The notes: generated by a model not told the origin, from the letters alone. A stretch of DNA of 64,000 bases from Rossellomorea aquimaris (GCF_003315075.1 NZ_QNRJ01000010.1:50002-114001), one strand, 5' to 3'. Shown: positions 1 to 8,584, counted from the stretch's first letter. Translations and numbers: made by a program.

Positions 1-1
1 C

Positions 2-259
2 GTTTTTCAGCAGACAGAAGAGAAAATTACTCATAACATTGAAACGTTACGTGAGCTGCTAAAAGAAAAAGAGAGCGCACGAGTTTTTTGGAGTTTAAGT
101 GAGGAACGGGAAAAGATCGAAACTCTGGCACCGAGCAGACTGAAGTCACAAATGGATCTGATTCATCACCTCTACTATGTGTGGAAAATCAATCAATCGA
201 TTGTGGCACTTGGAGAGGAACTGGGGGCGGAAGTGAAGGAAACTCAAACAAAAGGGTAA
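2..259 (+). CDS. 3' end of an unidentified protein gene (cut by window start)
   Basis: The frame is open from the first bases to a TAA at 257-259, about 85 codons. The visible peptide is hydrophilic and rich in Glu, Lys and Leu, so it is probably helical or coiled-coil. It ends in a short polar tail after a HHLYYVWKINQS segment. No family could be recognised and the start lies outside the window. An intrinsic terminator overlaps the stop codon, which supports this as a real transcript end. Confidence 0.6.
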   Translation, partial: VFQQTEEKITHNIETLRELLKEKESARVFWSLSEEREKIETLAPSRLKSQMDLIHHLYYVWKINQSIVALGEELGAEVKETQTKG

Positions 260-285
260 AGCGAATCCGCTTTACCCTTTTGTTT
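250..285 (+). terminator. intrinsic terminator of the truncated first gene
   Basis: The stem is 251-263 paired with 268-280, a perfect 13-bp GC/AT stem around the loop AATC, followed by a T-rich run. It overlaps the stop codon of the upstream reading frame. Confidence 0.85.
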
Positions 286-410
286 ATTGCGCTTATTTCA
301 CCTGTCGGGATAGTCGTTTTAGATAACTTCTTGTCAGAAATTGTTTTAACCCGTCACTCTTCGGGAAAACCATACCATCTATACATTTATATGATGGTGA
401 GGTGGAGGAA

Positions 411-1142
411 ATGGCAGACAAAAGCTTATTGCTGACCAAAGAAGATATGAAGAACCCTGATCTTGTTCCCCAATGGGTGATGGAAGAATATAAGAATTTT
501 CACGAGGTAGTAACAGACCGAACGTTTCCTTGTTACTTCGGCATGACCGGAGAGAAAAAAGGAGAGCTTCGGTATTCGTATATAAGTCACGATAATTGGG
601 AGCATCTGCCCGAAACGATTCAAGAGTTTATCGACTTGTTCGATGTACCAGAAGGAGAGCGGCTGATTCGTCACGGATTCTTTTTGTTTGTGGAACCAGA
701 GGGTGAGGAGAGGTCCGTCCCTCATTATCGTGAGTATTTCTGGAAGATTCTGCAGTTTCTTCATGAGGAGGATGAGGAGGCTTGGCCAGAGGATTATCCG
801 GAGGATCCGGATCATCATTTGTGGGCGTTTTCGTTTGCCGGGGAGCCGTTTTTCGTGTTTGGGAATGCTCCTGCTTATAAGCAGCGAAAGACGAGAGACC
901 TTGGGAATAGTTTGGTATTAGGCTTTCAGCCGAGAAGGATCTTTGAAGGGTTGGAAGGAACGTCAAAGGGTGGCATTATGTCCCGTGAGAAAGTAAGGGA
1001 GCGGGTCGAGAAGTGGGACGGCTTGCCGAAGCATCCGAATATCAGCCATTACGGGGATCCTGAACACCGTGAATGGAAGCAATACTTCATTGGAGACGAT
1101 GTGGAGCCGATTGAAGGTAAATGCCCTTTTCACCATAAATAA
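411..1142 (+). CDS. YqcI/YcgG family protein
   Basis: This is a soluble acidic protein of about 243 residues that resembles the YqcI/YcgG family of Bacillus, whose biochemical role is unknown to me. Family-like stretches are the N-terminal FPCYFGM segment, a central HHLWAFSFAGEPFFVFGNAPAY region, and a C-terminal CPFHHK end. The Cys and His residues at the C-terminus could bind metal, but this is inference. The start is taken at ATG 411, preceded by GAGGTGGAGG; an in-frame GTG at 402 is also possible. It sits alone between two terminators, so it is probably monocistronic. Confidence 0.75.
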   Translation: MADKSLLLTKEDMKNPDLVPQWVMEEYKNFHEVVTDRTFPCYFGMTGEKKGELRYSYISHDNWEHLPETIQEFIDLFDVPEGERLIRHGFFLFVEPEGEERSVPHYREYFWKILQFLHEEDEEAWPEDYPEDPDHHLWAFSFAGEPFFVFGNAPAYKQRKTRDLGNSLVLGFQPRRIFEGLEGTSKGGIMSREKVRERVEKWDGLPKHPNISHYGDPEHREWKQYFIGDDVEPIEGKCPFHHK

Positions 1143-1146
1143 GAGA

Positions 1147-1176
1147 AAGAGTGTCAGGCCTCGGCCTGACACTCTT
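1147..1176. terminator. bidirectional intrinsic terminator
   Basis: A perfect 13-bp stem (1147-1159 with 1164-1176) has a CTCG loop and lies between two convergent genes (ends at 1142 and 1181). A-rich and T-rich flanks allow use in both directions. Confidence 0.85.
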
Positions 1177-1180
1177 CTTC

Positions 1181-2044
1181 TTAATAAATATCGACATTCC
1201 CACTGGAAACGGAAACATTGATGTTGTATTTACCAGACCCTGCCACACCAGAAAGGTCTCCATTGTCTACCTTCTGATTCTTTAATGGGAGGTTGCAGGA
1301 GATATCTCCGTTGCTTGCTTTTCCGTTCAGCTTAAAGCTCGCGTCTTCAGGCAGATCCAGGTTGACACCTCCAGAGCTTACATCAAAATTCAGGTCTCCC
1401 TTTAGAGTGTCCATGGAGACTGTTAATTCACCAGATGATAAGTCACCTTCCAGAGGACCTTCGTAGTTCGACAATTCTACTTCCCCGGAGCTGATGTCCA
1501 CATTACCTTTTTTTGTAGAGAGAGCATTCACGACCAAGTCTCCGGAAGAACCATCATGTTCGAATACATTCGTCTCAAGGTTTTCAAGAGTCATGTTTCC
1601 GGAACCCATTTCCACGGATAACTCATCCAGCTTCATTCGATTCGCATCGGATTTTCCTGCAAATTGAAGGTTACCGGAACCAATCTCGATTTCCATGCTT
1701 CGATCATATTCTTTTGGAATGTACACGGTTACGTTCGATTTGCGGTTGAATGCTACCCATTCATACCATTTATGCTTTACAGCCACTTCAATGGTGTCAC
1801 CTTTTTCAGCTAAAGTCAGTGTTCCTTTTCCTTTCATATCAACTTTGACTTCATTCTGGTCTGTAGGAATGACTTCTGTATCGCTGCTTTCCATTTTAAG
1901 ATCGATGTGATCGATTTTGTCCGTTACCCCGATACGTTCCCCTGACTTACTTTCTTTAGCAAACAACGATGTATTGTCATTCAGGATGACGTATAGCGTT
2001 CCAAGTGCAAGCAGTGCAATGATCACGGCAAAAGCATTTTTCAT
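1181..2044 (-). CDS. DUF4097 family beta-strand-repeat protein (LiaG-like)
   Basis: The 287-residue protein has one N-terminal hydrophobic segment (about residues 3-22: signal anchor or signal peptide). A long domain of repeated short beta-strand motifs of the type SSG/GSGN follows, as in DUF4097 proteins. Repeats such as VEMGSGNM, DGSSGDL, DISSGEVEL and DLSSGELTV suggest a beta-helix. The fold resembles LiaG of B. subtilis, but no lia genes lie next to it, so a role in envelope stress is only a guess. The ATG at 2044 has GAGGG upstream. It is probably exported and membrane-anchored on the outer face. Confidence 0.8.
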   Translation of the reverse strand: MKNAFAVIIALLALGTLYVILNDNTSLFAKESKSGERIGVTDKIDHIDLKMESSDTEVIPTDQNEVKVDMKGKGTLTLAEKGDTIEVAVKHKWYEWVAFNRKSNVTVYIPKEYDRSMEIEIGSGNLQFAGKSDANRMKLDELSVEMGSGNMTLENLETNVFEHDGSSGDLVVNALSTKKGNVDISSGEVELSNYEGPLEGDLSSGELTVSMDTLKGDLNFDVSSGGVNLDLPEDASFKLNGKASNGDISCNLPLKNQKVDNGDLSGVAGSGKYNINVSVSSGNVDIY

Positions 2045-2180
2045 TAAAATCCCTCGCTTTGGTTTGTTTTTCCATTTTATAGTTTTATTTTAAAGCAGCT
2101 GCCGGTTCATCACAATGAGCCATGCGATTATTTTTGAATCAGACCAGAGGCTGAGTTCGGTGTGGGTTATGTAATAGAAA

Positions 2181-2206
2181 AAGACCGGTCTTAGGTGACC
2201 GGTCTT
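2181..2206 (-). terminator. intrinsic terminator of the CAP lipoprotein gene
   Basis: A perfect 10-bp inverted repeat (AAGACCGGTC at 2181-2190 with its complement at 2197-2206) lies just past the stop codon on the minus strand, with T-rich sequence after it in that direction. Confidence 0.8.
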
Positions 2207-2211
2207 AGCCT

Positions 2212-2973
2212 TTATTTTGCGATAAACATCTGCGTCCAATATATTCCCTGGCTGGGATCCTTCGCTGTCCCCACGCCAATATGAGTGACTTGTTTGTTTA
2301 AAATATTTTTGCGGTGACCGGGACTGTTCATCCAAGCGTTAACGACAGATTCAGGTGTTTTTTGTCCAACGGCAATGTTCTCCGCTGCCGTGGAGTAATC
2401 CACCCCGAAGTTTTCCATCATTTCAAAAGGAGATCCATACGTTGGGGATGTATGAGAGAAATAGTCATTTTCCTTCATGTCCTCTGATTTCATCTCCGCC
2501 ACATTCGCTAACTCTCCATCCATTTTCAAGGCACCAAGTCCATTCTTCTTACGTTCCTGGTTGGTTAAATCAACTACCTGCTTCACAAATCCACTTGCAT
2601 CGGATGCCTGTGCATCCTGTTTGGGCTGACCCTCTGCAGGTGGTTCCGGTTGTGCTGTATTTGGCTCTTGTGCAGGCTGATTCGGCTGACGTGCTTCTTC
2701 ATTACCTGGCGCATTTTCCTCACCGGGGTCTAAGTGGGTAAATTCGCGTAAGTCACCATTTGGGTCTATTGGAGCCATGAAACGGTGAAGGGGAGTTTGG
2801 TTTCCTTGCATTCCATTCATTCGATCTCTGCCATCGTTATCATAAGTAACAGGATCGTAATTCACGTTTTGTGTATCCATCAGGTTATCGTTTGCATCGT
2901 TATTGTTACAGGCAGTCATCAGCATAAACGGGATGACAGCGCATGCTGTAATGGAAAAAAATCGTTTTTTCAT
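2212..2973 (-). CDS. CAP-domain (SCP/PR1-like) lipoprotein, YkwD type
   Basis: The 253-residue protein begins with a lipoprotein signal (KKRF, hydrophobic core, lipobox LMTAC with Cys about residue 22). A long Asn/Gln/Pro/Glu-rich linker follows. From about residue 128 comes a CAP domain: VVDLTNQERKKNGLGAL, the FSHTSPTYGSPFEMM block, AAENIAVGQ, NSPGHRKNIL and a terminal YWTQMF. Bacterial CAP proteins are extracytoplasmic and of mostly unknown activity. The ATG at 2973 has a GGAGG site. A second CAP protein with LysM instead of a lipid anchor is at 19949-20569, and the two domains are clearly related. Confidence 0.9.
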   Translation of the reverse strand: MKKRFFSITACAVIPFMLMTACNNNDANDNLMDTQNVNYDPVTYDNDGRDRMNGMQGNQTPLHRFMAPIDPNGDLREFTHLDPGEENAPGNEEARQPNQPAQEPNTAQPEPPAEGQPKQDAQASDASGFVKQVVDLTNQERKKNGLGALKMDGELANVAEMKSEDMKENDYFSHTSPTYGSPFEMMENFGVDYSTAAENIAVGQKTPESVVNAWMNSPGHRKNILNKQVTHIGVGTAKDPSQGIYWTQMFIAK

Positions 2974-3145
2974 GTCAGGTCCTCCAATATTTTTAATTGC
3001 CTTTTACAAGCATTTAACAGTCTTTAATATGTACTCTCCAGGTGCTCTTTATCCTGTTAAAAATAGGGTTTGCTTCTTTCTTAAAGAGGGTTTTGTGATT
3101 TAGGCACGAATAGTATTGATAAGAAAAAAAGGGGGTAATTCATCC

Positions 3146-4201
3146 ATGGAACGAAAGAGATTACGGGAAATGGGAGGCAGTATCGGTTCTTATTCAAGTG
3201 GGAAGTATAACAGCATAACCGATATTGAGGGAGTGAAGGTCGGACATAAAACCCTTCACTATGAGCTAGACGATACCGTGGTGCGAACGGGTGTAACGGC
3301 GATTTTACCTCATTCCGGCAATCTGTTTCGTGATAAAGTATGGGCGGGTTGCCATGTGATCAATGGCTTTGGAAAAACAGTCGGGACGATTCAAATGGAG
3401 GAGCTGGGTGTCCTTGAAAGTCCGATTCTCTTGACGAATACACTTTCAGTAGGGGATGTGTTGAAAGGGACGGTTCAATATATGCTGGACGAGACACCTG
3501 AAATCGGAGACACAACGGGGACAGTAAATGTCGTTGTGGGAGAATGCAATGATGGCTTCCTCAATGATATCCGTGGCCTTCATGTGAAGCCTGAGGATGC
3601 CCGGGAAGCCATTCTTCATGCACAGTCGGGGCCAGTCGATGAAGGGTGCGTTGGAGCGGGGACGGGAATGCTTTGTTTCGGTTATAAAGGTGGAATAGGG
3701 ACGAGTTCCAGGGAGTATGCTTTTGGAGGTGAGAAGTATACGGTGGGTGCCCTCGTGTTAACAAATTTCGGACAGAGGAAAGATCTAAGGGGTCCCATTC
3801 TTAACAACGGGGAGGAGGAGAATGCACCGGATGGATCAATCATGATCATCCTGGCGACAGATGCACCCCTAAATGAAAGGCAGCTTAAACGCCTGGCGAA
3901 ACGTGCTTCATTCGGCCTTTCAAGAACGGGTTCATATGCAGCCCATGGGAGTGGTGATGTTGTTCTTGCGTTTTCTACTGCACATCGTATTCCACATCAG
4001 CCTTCGAGTGATAACACGGTTCCTTACAGTTTCATTAAAGAAGACGGACCGATCATCTCTACACTATTTGAAATGACAGTCGATAGCGTAGAAGAAGCCA
4101 TATGGAACTCTCTCTGTAAAGCGGAAACCACAACGGGCAGGAATGGAAGGAAAGTGGAAGCGATATCTTTAGATTTGCTCAGGGATGGACTGACGAAATA
4201 A
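3146..4201 (+). CDS. P1 (DmpA/S58) family N-terminal-nucleophile aminopeptidase
   Basis: The 351-residue protein matches the DmpA-like self-cleaving aminopeptidases (MEROPS S58). It starts with the typical ITDIEGVKVGHKTL segment and contains the DGSIMIILATDAPL block. By analogy with DmpA, the Gly-Ser bond before Ser231 should be the autocleavage site, and that Ser becomes the nucleophile. Substrates in the family are N-terminal D- or L-amino acids or beta-peptides; the substrate here cannot be read from sequence. The start is ATG 3146 with AAAGGGGG upstream; an in-frame ATG at 3116 lacks a ribosome site. No signal peptide is seen, so it is cytoplasmic. Confidence 0.9.
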   Translation: MERKRLREMGGSIGSYSSGKYNSITDIEGVKVGHKTLHYELDDTVVRTGVTAILPHSGNLFRDKVWAGCHVINGFGKTVGTIQMEELGVLESPILLTNTLSVGDVLKGTVQYMLDETPEIGDTTGTVNVVVGECNDGFLNDIRGLHVKPEDAREAILHAQSGPVDEGCVGAGTGMLCFGYKGGIGTSSREYAFGGEKYTVGALVLTNFGQRKDLRGPILNNGEEENAPDGSIMIILATDAPLNERQLKRLAKRASFGLSRTGSYAAHGSGDVVLAFSTAHRIPHQPSSDNTVPYSFIKEDGPIISTLFEMTVDSVEEAIWNSLCKAETTTGRNGRKVEAISLDLLRDGLTK

Positions 4202-4317
4202 GAAACTGTGTAACCTATTCAGGATTTTTTCTTTAATGGAAATTTATTTAACCATCAAATAAATGGGGTATACCATACATATGCGTACGAATTATTTGGT
4301 TGAAGGAAGTGACAGTC

Positions 4318-4902
4318 ATGAATGATACCCCTATGCCTCTTTCGTTTTTCCAACAGCCCACTTTGGAACTTGCAAAGTCTTTGTTGGGATGTGTGTTAGT
4401 GAAAGAGACGGAGGAGGGAACAGCTTCAGGTTATATTGTGGAGACGGAAGCGTACTTAGGGCCAACGGATCGGGCGGCTCACAGCTATGGAAATAGACGG
4501 ACGAAGCGGACGGAAGTCATGTTTCAGGAAGCCGGCAGGATCTATACATATGTTATGCATACTCACTGCCTGGTCAATGTAGTGAGCGGGGAAAAAGAAA
4601 AACCCGAAGCGATTCTCATTAGAGCGGTCGAACCCTTTGAAGGCTTGGAGCTAATGGAAAGTAGAAGACCGGGTCATGTGAGAAAAAATTGGACAAGTGG
4701 TCCAGGAAAGCTGACAAAAGCGTTAGGCATTACCATGGAGGATTACGGTGGCAGCTTTCTGGAACCCCCTCTCATCATTTCAAAGGGATACCAGCCTGAA
4801 GACATCGTGGAAGGAAAACGAATTGGAATCGATAACTCGGGAGAAGCCAGGGATTATCCTTGGAGGTTCTGGGTAAAAGGCAATCCTTATGTATCAAGAT
4901 AA
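4318..4902 (+). CDS. DNA-3-methyladenine glycosylase (Mpg/AAG family)
   Basis: The protein has about 194 residues, the normal length for bacterial members of the mammalian-type AAG family (B. subtilis YxlJ type). It removes alkylated purines from DNA in base-excision repair. Visible motifs are LLGCVLV, the catalytic-region VETEAYLGPTDRAAHSYGNRRT (Glu of the water-activating site), YTYVMHTHCLVNVV and SGPGKLTKALGI. ATG 4318 has AAGGAAG at suitable spacing; an in-frame TTG at 4300 is less likely. It is monocistronic, with its own promoter-like region between 4210 and 4300. Confidence 0.92.
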   Translation: MNDTPMPLSFFQQPTLELAKSLLGCVLVKETEEGTASGYIVETEAYLGPTDRAAHSYGNRRTKRTEVMFQEAGRIYTYVMHTHCLVNVVSGEKEKPEAILIRAVEPFEGLELMESRRPGHVRKNWTSGPGKLTKALGITMEDYGGSFLEPPLIISKGYQPEDIVEGKRIGIDNSGEARDYPWRFWVKGNPYVSR

Positions 4903-5001
4903 TCATTTTTAGGAATTTTCTAATAATCAATTAAAAAATAACCCATAAGTACTATGTTTGTGGTATATTTTTCTTATAAGATAAAATCATATACTGACAA
5001 T

Positions 5002-5082
5002 TCGAATGGGAGCTTTGAACCTAAATGATAGATGGGCGCTTACATTTAGGGGAGCTAGTAGCGCAACCGGCCACATACGAAC
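5002..5082 (+). promoter_or_regulatory. cyclic-di-GMP-II (GEMM-II) riboswitch aptamer
   Basis: The leader of the EAL gene shows the class II c-di-GMP aptamer signature: TAGTAGCGCAACCGGCC at 5056-5072 and GGGCGCTT at 5034-5041. An 8-bp stem, CCTAAATG (5020-5027) with CATTTAGG (5043-5050), carries a loop whose GCGCT (5036-5040) pairs with AGCGC (5060-5064), giving the class II pseudoknot. P1 can form from 5002-5010 with 5071-5082. A promoter-like TATACT lies at 4990-4995. P1 shares its 3' strand with the terminator, so ligand binding should favour read-through (an ON switch). The assignment comes from my memory of the Clostridium aptamer and was not run against a covariance model. Confidence 0.85.
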
Positions 5083-5112
5083 GTAGGAATACGTTTTTGT
5101 GTGGTTTTTTTT
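5071..5112 (+). terminator. riboswitch expression-platform terminator
   Basis: The stem is 5071-5085 with 5090-5104 (about 15 bp with G-U pairs and one mismatch), followed by eight T. It lies between the c-di-GMP-II aptamer and the EAL start codon. Its 5' arm overlaps the aptamer's P1 3' strand, so the two structures exclude each other. Confidence 0.85.
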
Positions 5113-5139
5113 ATAAACTATAGAGAGTATAGGGGTCCT

Positions 5140-5850
5140 ATGAATATCTTTACTATTTTTCAAAACGACTATATTTATCATGATTTTCAGCCCTTATATG
5201 AAATGGGCAAGCATCAATCCCTCTATGCATATGAGGGCCTGTTACGAAACAAGTATAACGAAAATCCCGAAAATGTTTTTCAGTCTGCGATGAAAGCCAA
5301 TATCTTGTATAAGCTTGATACCTTATCCATTTCAAAAGCTCTTGAAAGCTTTACAGAGAATGGACTGAAGAATTGTAAGTTATTTCTTAATATTTATATC
5401 ACAACGATTCTTCACCCAAGCTTTCATGCCTATTTTTATGACCTGATGAAGAAACATCCCGACATATTGGGGCGTCTAGTGCTTGAGATTAATGAGTCGA
5501 GTGCGGAGGAGCTGTGGCAGAACCCAATATTAAAAGAGTCTCTTAAAGAACTTAAGCAATATGGTGTTTGGTATGCGATTGATGACTTCGGGCAAGGGAC
5601 CTCCTCCATCAAGAAATCCATTGAATATGAACCGGAGATCATTAAACTCGATCGTTATTTTGCTTTGAATCTTGCGCAAGATGATAAGAAACAACGATTC
5701 CTTTCCTTTTTTAATCAATTCTACGGTAAGGATACGTTAATTGTGTTAGAAGGCATTGAAACCAAACAGGATATGCAAGTGGCAAAGGATATTGGGATTA
5801 CAATCGGGCAAGGCTATTATCTGGGAAGGCCGAGTCGATTATTAGCTTAA
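5140..5850 (+). CDS. EAL-domain cyclic-di-GMP phosphodiesterase (stand-alone)
   Basis: The 236-residue protein consists almost entirely of one EAL domain, which hydrolyses c-di-GMP to pGpG. The signature is EGLLR (residues 32-36, variant of EALLR). The other metal and substrate positions are visible: LFLNIY, VLEINES, the loop AIDDFGQGTSS, IIKLD, VLEGIE and GQGYYLGRP, so it is probably active. There is no membrane or sensory domain. The ATG at 5140 has ATAGGGGT just upstream. Regulation by a c-di-GMP-II riboswitch directly in front suggests the cell makes more of this enzyme when c-di-GMP rises. Confidence 0.92.
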   Translation: MNIFTIFQNDYIYHDFQPLYEMGKHQSLYAYEGLLRNKYNENPENVFQSAMKANILYKLDTLSISKALESFTENGLKNCKLFLNIYITTILHPSFHAYFYDLMKKHPDILGRLVLEINESSAEELWQNPILKESLKELKQYGVWYAIDDFGQGTSSIKKSIEYEPEIIKLDRYFALNLAQDDKKQRFLSFFNQFYGKDTLIVLEGIETKQDMQVAKDIGITIGQGYYLGRPSRLLA

Positions 5851-5858
5851 ACAGGAAG

Positions 5859-5890
5859 GGTGACTCTGAAATGTAGGAGTCACCTTTTTT
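5859..5890 (+). terminator. intrinsic terminator after the EAL gene
   Basis: The 8-bp stem GGTGACTC (5859-5866) with GAGTCACC (5877-5884) is followed by TTTTTT. Confidence 0.85.
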
Positions 5891-5990
5891 CGTGGACATC
5901 TGCTGCGAGATTGTCCGAATTAAAATAAAATTGAAAATATTTAACATTTCCATTAAACTGAGGAAAAAGAGAAAAAAAGGGGATCAGGGT

Positions 5991-7970
5991 ATGAGGCTTC
6001 TCACATTTCCGCTGAAATTTATGTTCTATTATATTCTCGGATTAATCGGTATTTTAGCCGTGAGTATTGCTCCTGAAGTATTTAAGGAGAAGGGTCTGTA
6101 CAATTTTGTCGGGTTCTTGGAAGAGTTTTTTAAGTTTGTTTTTGTATTTATGGACGGGGAAAATTGGAGCTATTCCTATAAAGGGATAACCGTCGATTTT
6201 CTGGACATGCTTTGGGGACCTTATCTGTATTCTTTACAGATTATCGGTGGAGCATTGGGCTTAGGCCTGGGAATAGCCTTCACCCTTACCATATTCACAG
6301 TGTTTTTGCCCCGATGGGTCACGTCTTCTCTAAAGAAAGTATTAAACCTCTTTGAGACGGTGCCTGACTTAATGTTTGCGTTTATGCTTCAGCTTCTCAT
6401 TGTCTATGTCATTAAATATTTTGGCGTGGAACTGATGAATTTCACGGAGTATGGGGAGGAAAAGATCTTTCTTGCACCAATCATCACATTATCGATCATT
6501 CCCATGATCTCTTTCTTTCGAATTCTTCTTTTTATTATGGAAGAAGAAATGCTTAAACCGCATATTGAATTTGCCCAAAGTAAAGGAATGTCGAAAGGCA
6601 GAATTCTCTTTGCTCACGTATTGAAAAATATTTCTCCCAGCCTGTTTTATCATGGAAAGCTGATCATATGGGGGATGCTTTCGAGCTTATTCATCATTGA
6701 AACGATTTTCAATATGAGAGGAATCACGTATTATATCGTTCAGGACTTCAGACCAATGGTCATAGCCATCTCACTGATTATGATATACACGCCTTTTTTT
6801 GTCGTGTATCAAGGTGTATATCTATGGATCAATCGGGAGGGAAGCGTCGATCATACCAAATATAAAAAGGATAAAATAAAGTGGAGAGAATGGAAGATAT
6901 GGAGCTGGCTTTCTACTATTAGACGGCTTTGGTGGCAGCATATGCATAATGGGAAGTTTGCCATAGGGTTTAGTGTCATCTTTCTCTTGATTGCTGTCAG
7001 TTTCCTTTATCCAATGATGAAAGAAGATCCGATTAAACAAATTCAGTTCATGAAGAACGATGAGGGACGAATCATCAGTGCACCTCCACATAAGCCATTT
7101 GGAGAGATGATATTGGGATCCGATTTCTTCGGGTATAGCATTCTCGATCAATTGATTGTCGGGTCAAAATATACCCTCCTCTTTGCACTGGTTGTCGCGT
7201 CCCTAAGGGTGATAGGTGGATTCTATCTTGGAATAGTCTATCATTTTCACTTGAAAGAGAACAGGAAGAATTGGCTTGATCGTATGGTCGATTCCATTCA
7301 TTTCCTGCCACTGAGCCTCATTGCGTATCTTCTATTAAGGCCGGTACTTTGGGGATTGCCCGTGTTAGGATGGGATCACTCCATCTTTGAAAGACTCGTT
7401 TTTGAAGCTGTCGTGTTAACGATACTTGTGCTCCCGTTAACGACGGTTTTAATAGGGAATGAACTGAAGTTATTAGGAAAACAGGATTTTGTTCTGTCGG
7501 CGAAGCTCTTAGGGGGAACTAATCGTCATTTATTGTGGACGCATCTATTTCCTCATCTGGCACCAAGGTTATTCATTATATGGGGGCAGCAGTTTATCCA
7601 AACGCTTCTCATTCTTGTGCACCTGGGATTGTTTCATCTGTTCTTGGGAGGTACGATCATCACAGGAGGACTGGTACCCGATCCTCCGAAATCAGGAACA
7701 TTTGAATGGTCAGGTCTGATCAGTTCCACTAAAGATTCCCTAATGACAGGAAAGTACTGGATTGTCATTGCTCCGTTAGCCGCCTTTATGATTGCCATCA
7801 TCGCCATGCAGTTGATTGTACAAGGTGTGAAGGAAATCCAGCAAACAAAGGTAGGGGTACTGGTGAACAACACTCCAATTAAGAACAAACATAAGCTGGT
7901 GAAGAAGAAAACCTACCATCCAGTAGTGGAAGACTTTCATTTGGCTCGACAGCAATCCTTTAAGGGATAG
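5991..7970 (+). CDS. fused double ABC transporter permease (OppB-OppC-like)
   Basis: The protein of about 659 residues consists of two binding-protein-dependent permease modules in one chain. The first half (about residues 1-290) has several membrane spans and an EAA-like loop around IEFAQSKGMSKGRILFAHVL. The second half (about 330-620) has an extracytoplasmic stretch after its first span, then an EAA-like loop at SAKLLGGTNRHLLWTHLFPHL. This OppB then OppC order is typical of oligopeptide/nickel importers, which normally have two separate subunits. No ATPase or binding protein is encoded nearby, so the partners must be elsewhere. ATG 5991 follows AAAGGGG; upstream in-frame codons lack a ribosome site. 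Confidence 0.82.
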   Translation: MRLLTFPLKFMFYYILGLIGILAVSIAPEVFKEKGLYNFVGFLEEFFKFVFVFMDGENWSYSYKGITVDFLDMLWGPYLYSLQIIGGALGLGLGIAFTLTIFTVFLPRWVTSSLKKVLNLFETVPDLMFAFMLQLLIVYVIKYFGVELMNFTEYGEEKIFLAPIITLSIIPMISFFRILLFIMEEEMLKPHIEFAQSKGMSKGRILFAHVLKNISPSLFYHGKLIIWGMLSSLFIIETIFNMRGITYYIVQDFRPMVIAISLIMIYTPFFVVYQGVYLWINREGSVDHTKYKKDKIKWREWKIWSWLSTIRRLWWQHMHNGKFAIGFSVIFLLIAVSFLYPMMKEDPIKQIQFMKNDEGRIISAPPHKPFGEMILGSDFFGYSILDQLIVGSKYTLLFALVVASLRVIGGFYLGIVYHFHLKENRKNWLDRMVDSIHFLPLSLIAYLLLRPVLWGLPVLGWDHSIFERLVFEAVVLTILVLPLTTVLIGNELKLLGKQDFVLSAKLLGGTNRHLLWTHLFPHLAPRLFIIWGQQFIQTLLILVHLGLFHLFLGGTIITGGLVPDPPKSGTFEWSGLISSTKDSLMTGKYWIVIAPLAAFMIAIIAMQLIVQGVKEIQQTKVGVLVNNTPIKNKHKLVKKKTYHPVVEDFHLARQQSFKG

Positions 7971-7985
7971 AGGAGGGAACAGAGA

Positions 7986-8459
7986 TTGAATAGAAAAAGT
8001 CCTAAATTGCCACTGACTGATGAAGAGAGGTCATCGCTTCGTAAAGAGAAAATCAGATTGGGAGACATCTTCGAATGGTCTCCCGATGCATTAAGTGAAA
8101 AACTTAATATCTCCCTGGATAGAGCCCGATACTTAGTCGGCATGTCCATATTTCAACGAATTCCGTCAATCGGACCGAATATGGCGCATAACGTCGTTGA
8201 AGATCTTGGTTTCTATTCTTACGAAGACATAAAGAACGAAAAGGGAGAAGACCTGATTATAGAATTGGAAAAGAAATACGGCGTCTGGATGGACCCTTGC
8301 GTAGAAGACTCCCTAAGGTGTGTCGTCCATCACGCCAACCATCCATCCTCCACCAAAAATTGGTGGGACTTCACCACCCAAAGAAAAACCTATCGCCAAA
8401 CCCACGGCTACCCCGGCGACCGCCCCACCAAAGGCTGGGATGAGGGACGGACCTCATAA
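7986..8459 (+). CDS. Cdd1-like (pathogenicity locus) helix-hairpin-helix protein
   Basis: The 157-residue protein resembles the Cdd1 'pathogenicity locus' family. It has a helix-hairpin-helix-like segment near residues 45-75 (IFQRIPSIGPNMAHNVVEDLGFYSYEDI) and a CVEDSLRCVVHHANHP block with Cys and His residues typical of the family. Small HhH proteins often contact DNA or RNA, but no function is established here. Translation starts at TTG 7986, with AGGAGGG eight bases upstream. It follows the permease gene by 15 bases, so the two are probably co-transcribed. The last codons contain the dispersed GAGGGACGGACCTC motif. Confidence 0.8.
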   Translation: MNRKSPKLPLTDEERSSLRKEKIRLGDIFEWSPDALSEKLNISLDRARYLVGMSIFQRIPSIGPNMAHNVVEDLGFYSYEDIKNEKGEDLIIELEKKYGVWMDPCVEDSLRCVVHHANHPSSTKNWWDFTTQRKTYRQTHGYPGDRPTKGWDEGRTS

Positions 8460-8466
8460 ACTAAAA

Positions 8467-8505
8467 AGGTAGGAAGCAAAAAATCAGCTTCCTGCCTATA
8501 TTTAT
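8467..8505 (+). terminator. intrinsic terminator
   Basis: An 11-bp stem, AGGTAGGAAGC (8467-8477) with GCTTCCTGCCT (8487-8497), is followed by an A/T-rich but not pure T tail. Confidence 0.65.
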
Positions 8506-8584
8506 ATGCGTGCTCTTCAGGGGCGGACCTCTTTCGTATATACTCCTCAAAATGGACATGATAAAGAAAAAGGAGTGATGAAAG

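Noticed and set aside
181..435. Plus-strand frame of 84 codons overlapping the first gene and the yqcI-like start
   Set aside because: It crosses the terminator at 250-285 and has no ribosome site.
426..966. Minus-strand frames of 130 and 112 codons opposite the YqcI/YcgG gene
   Set aside because: These are shadows of a gene with a good ribosome site and family match; their own sequences are low in information.
5002..5082. c-di-GMP-I (GEMM-I) riboswitch
   Set aside because: The GCAAA and GACGCAAAG core of class I is missing, while the class II signature and pseudoknot are present.
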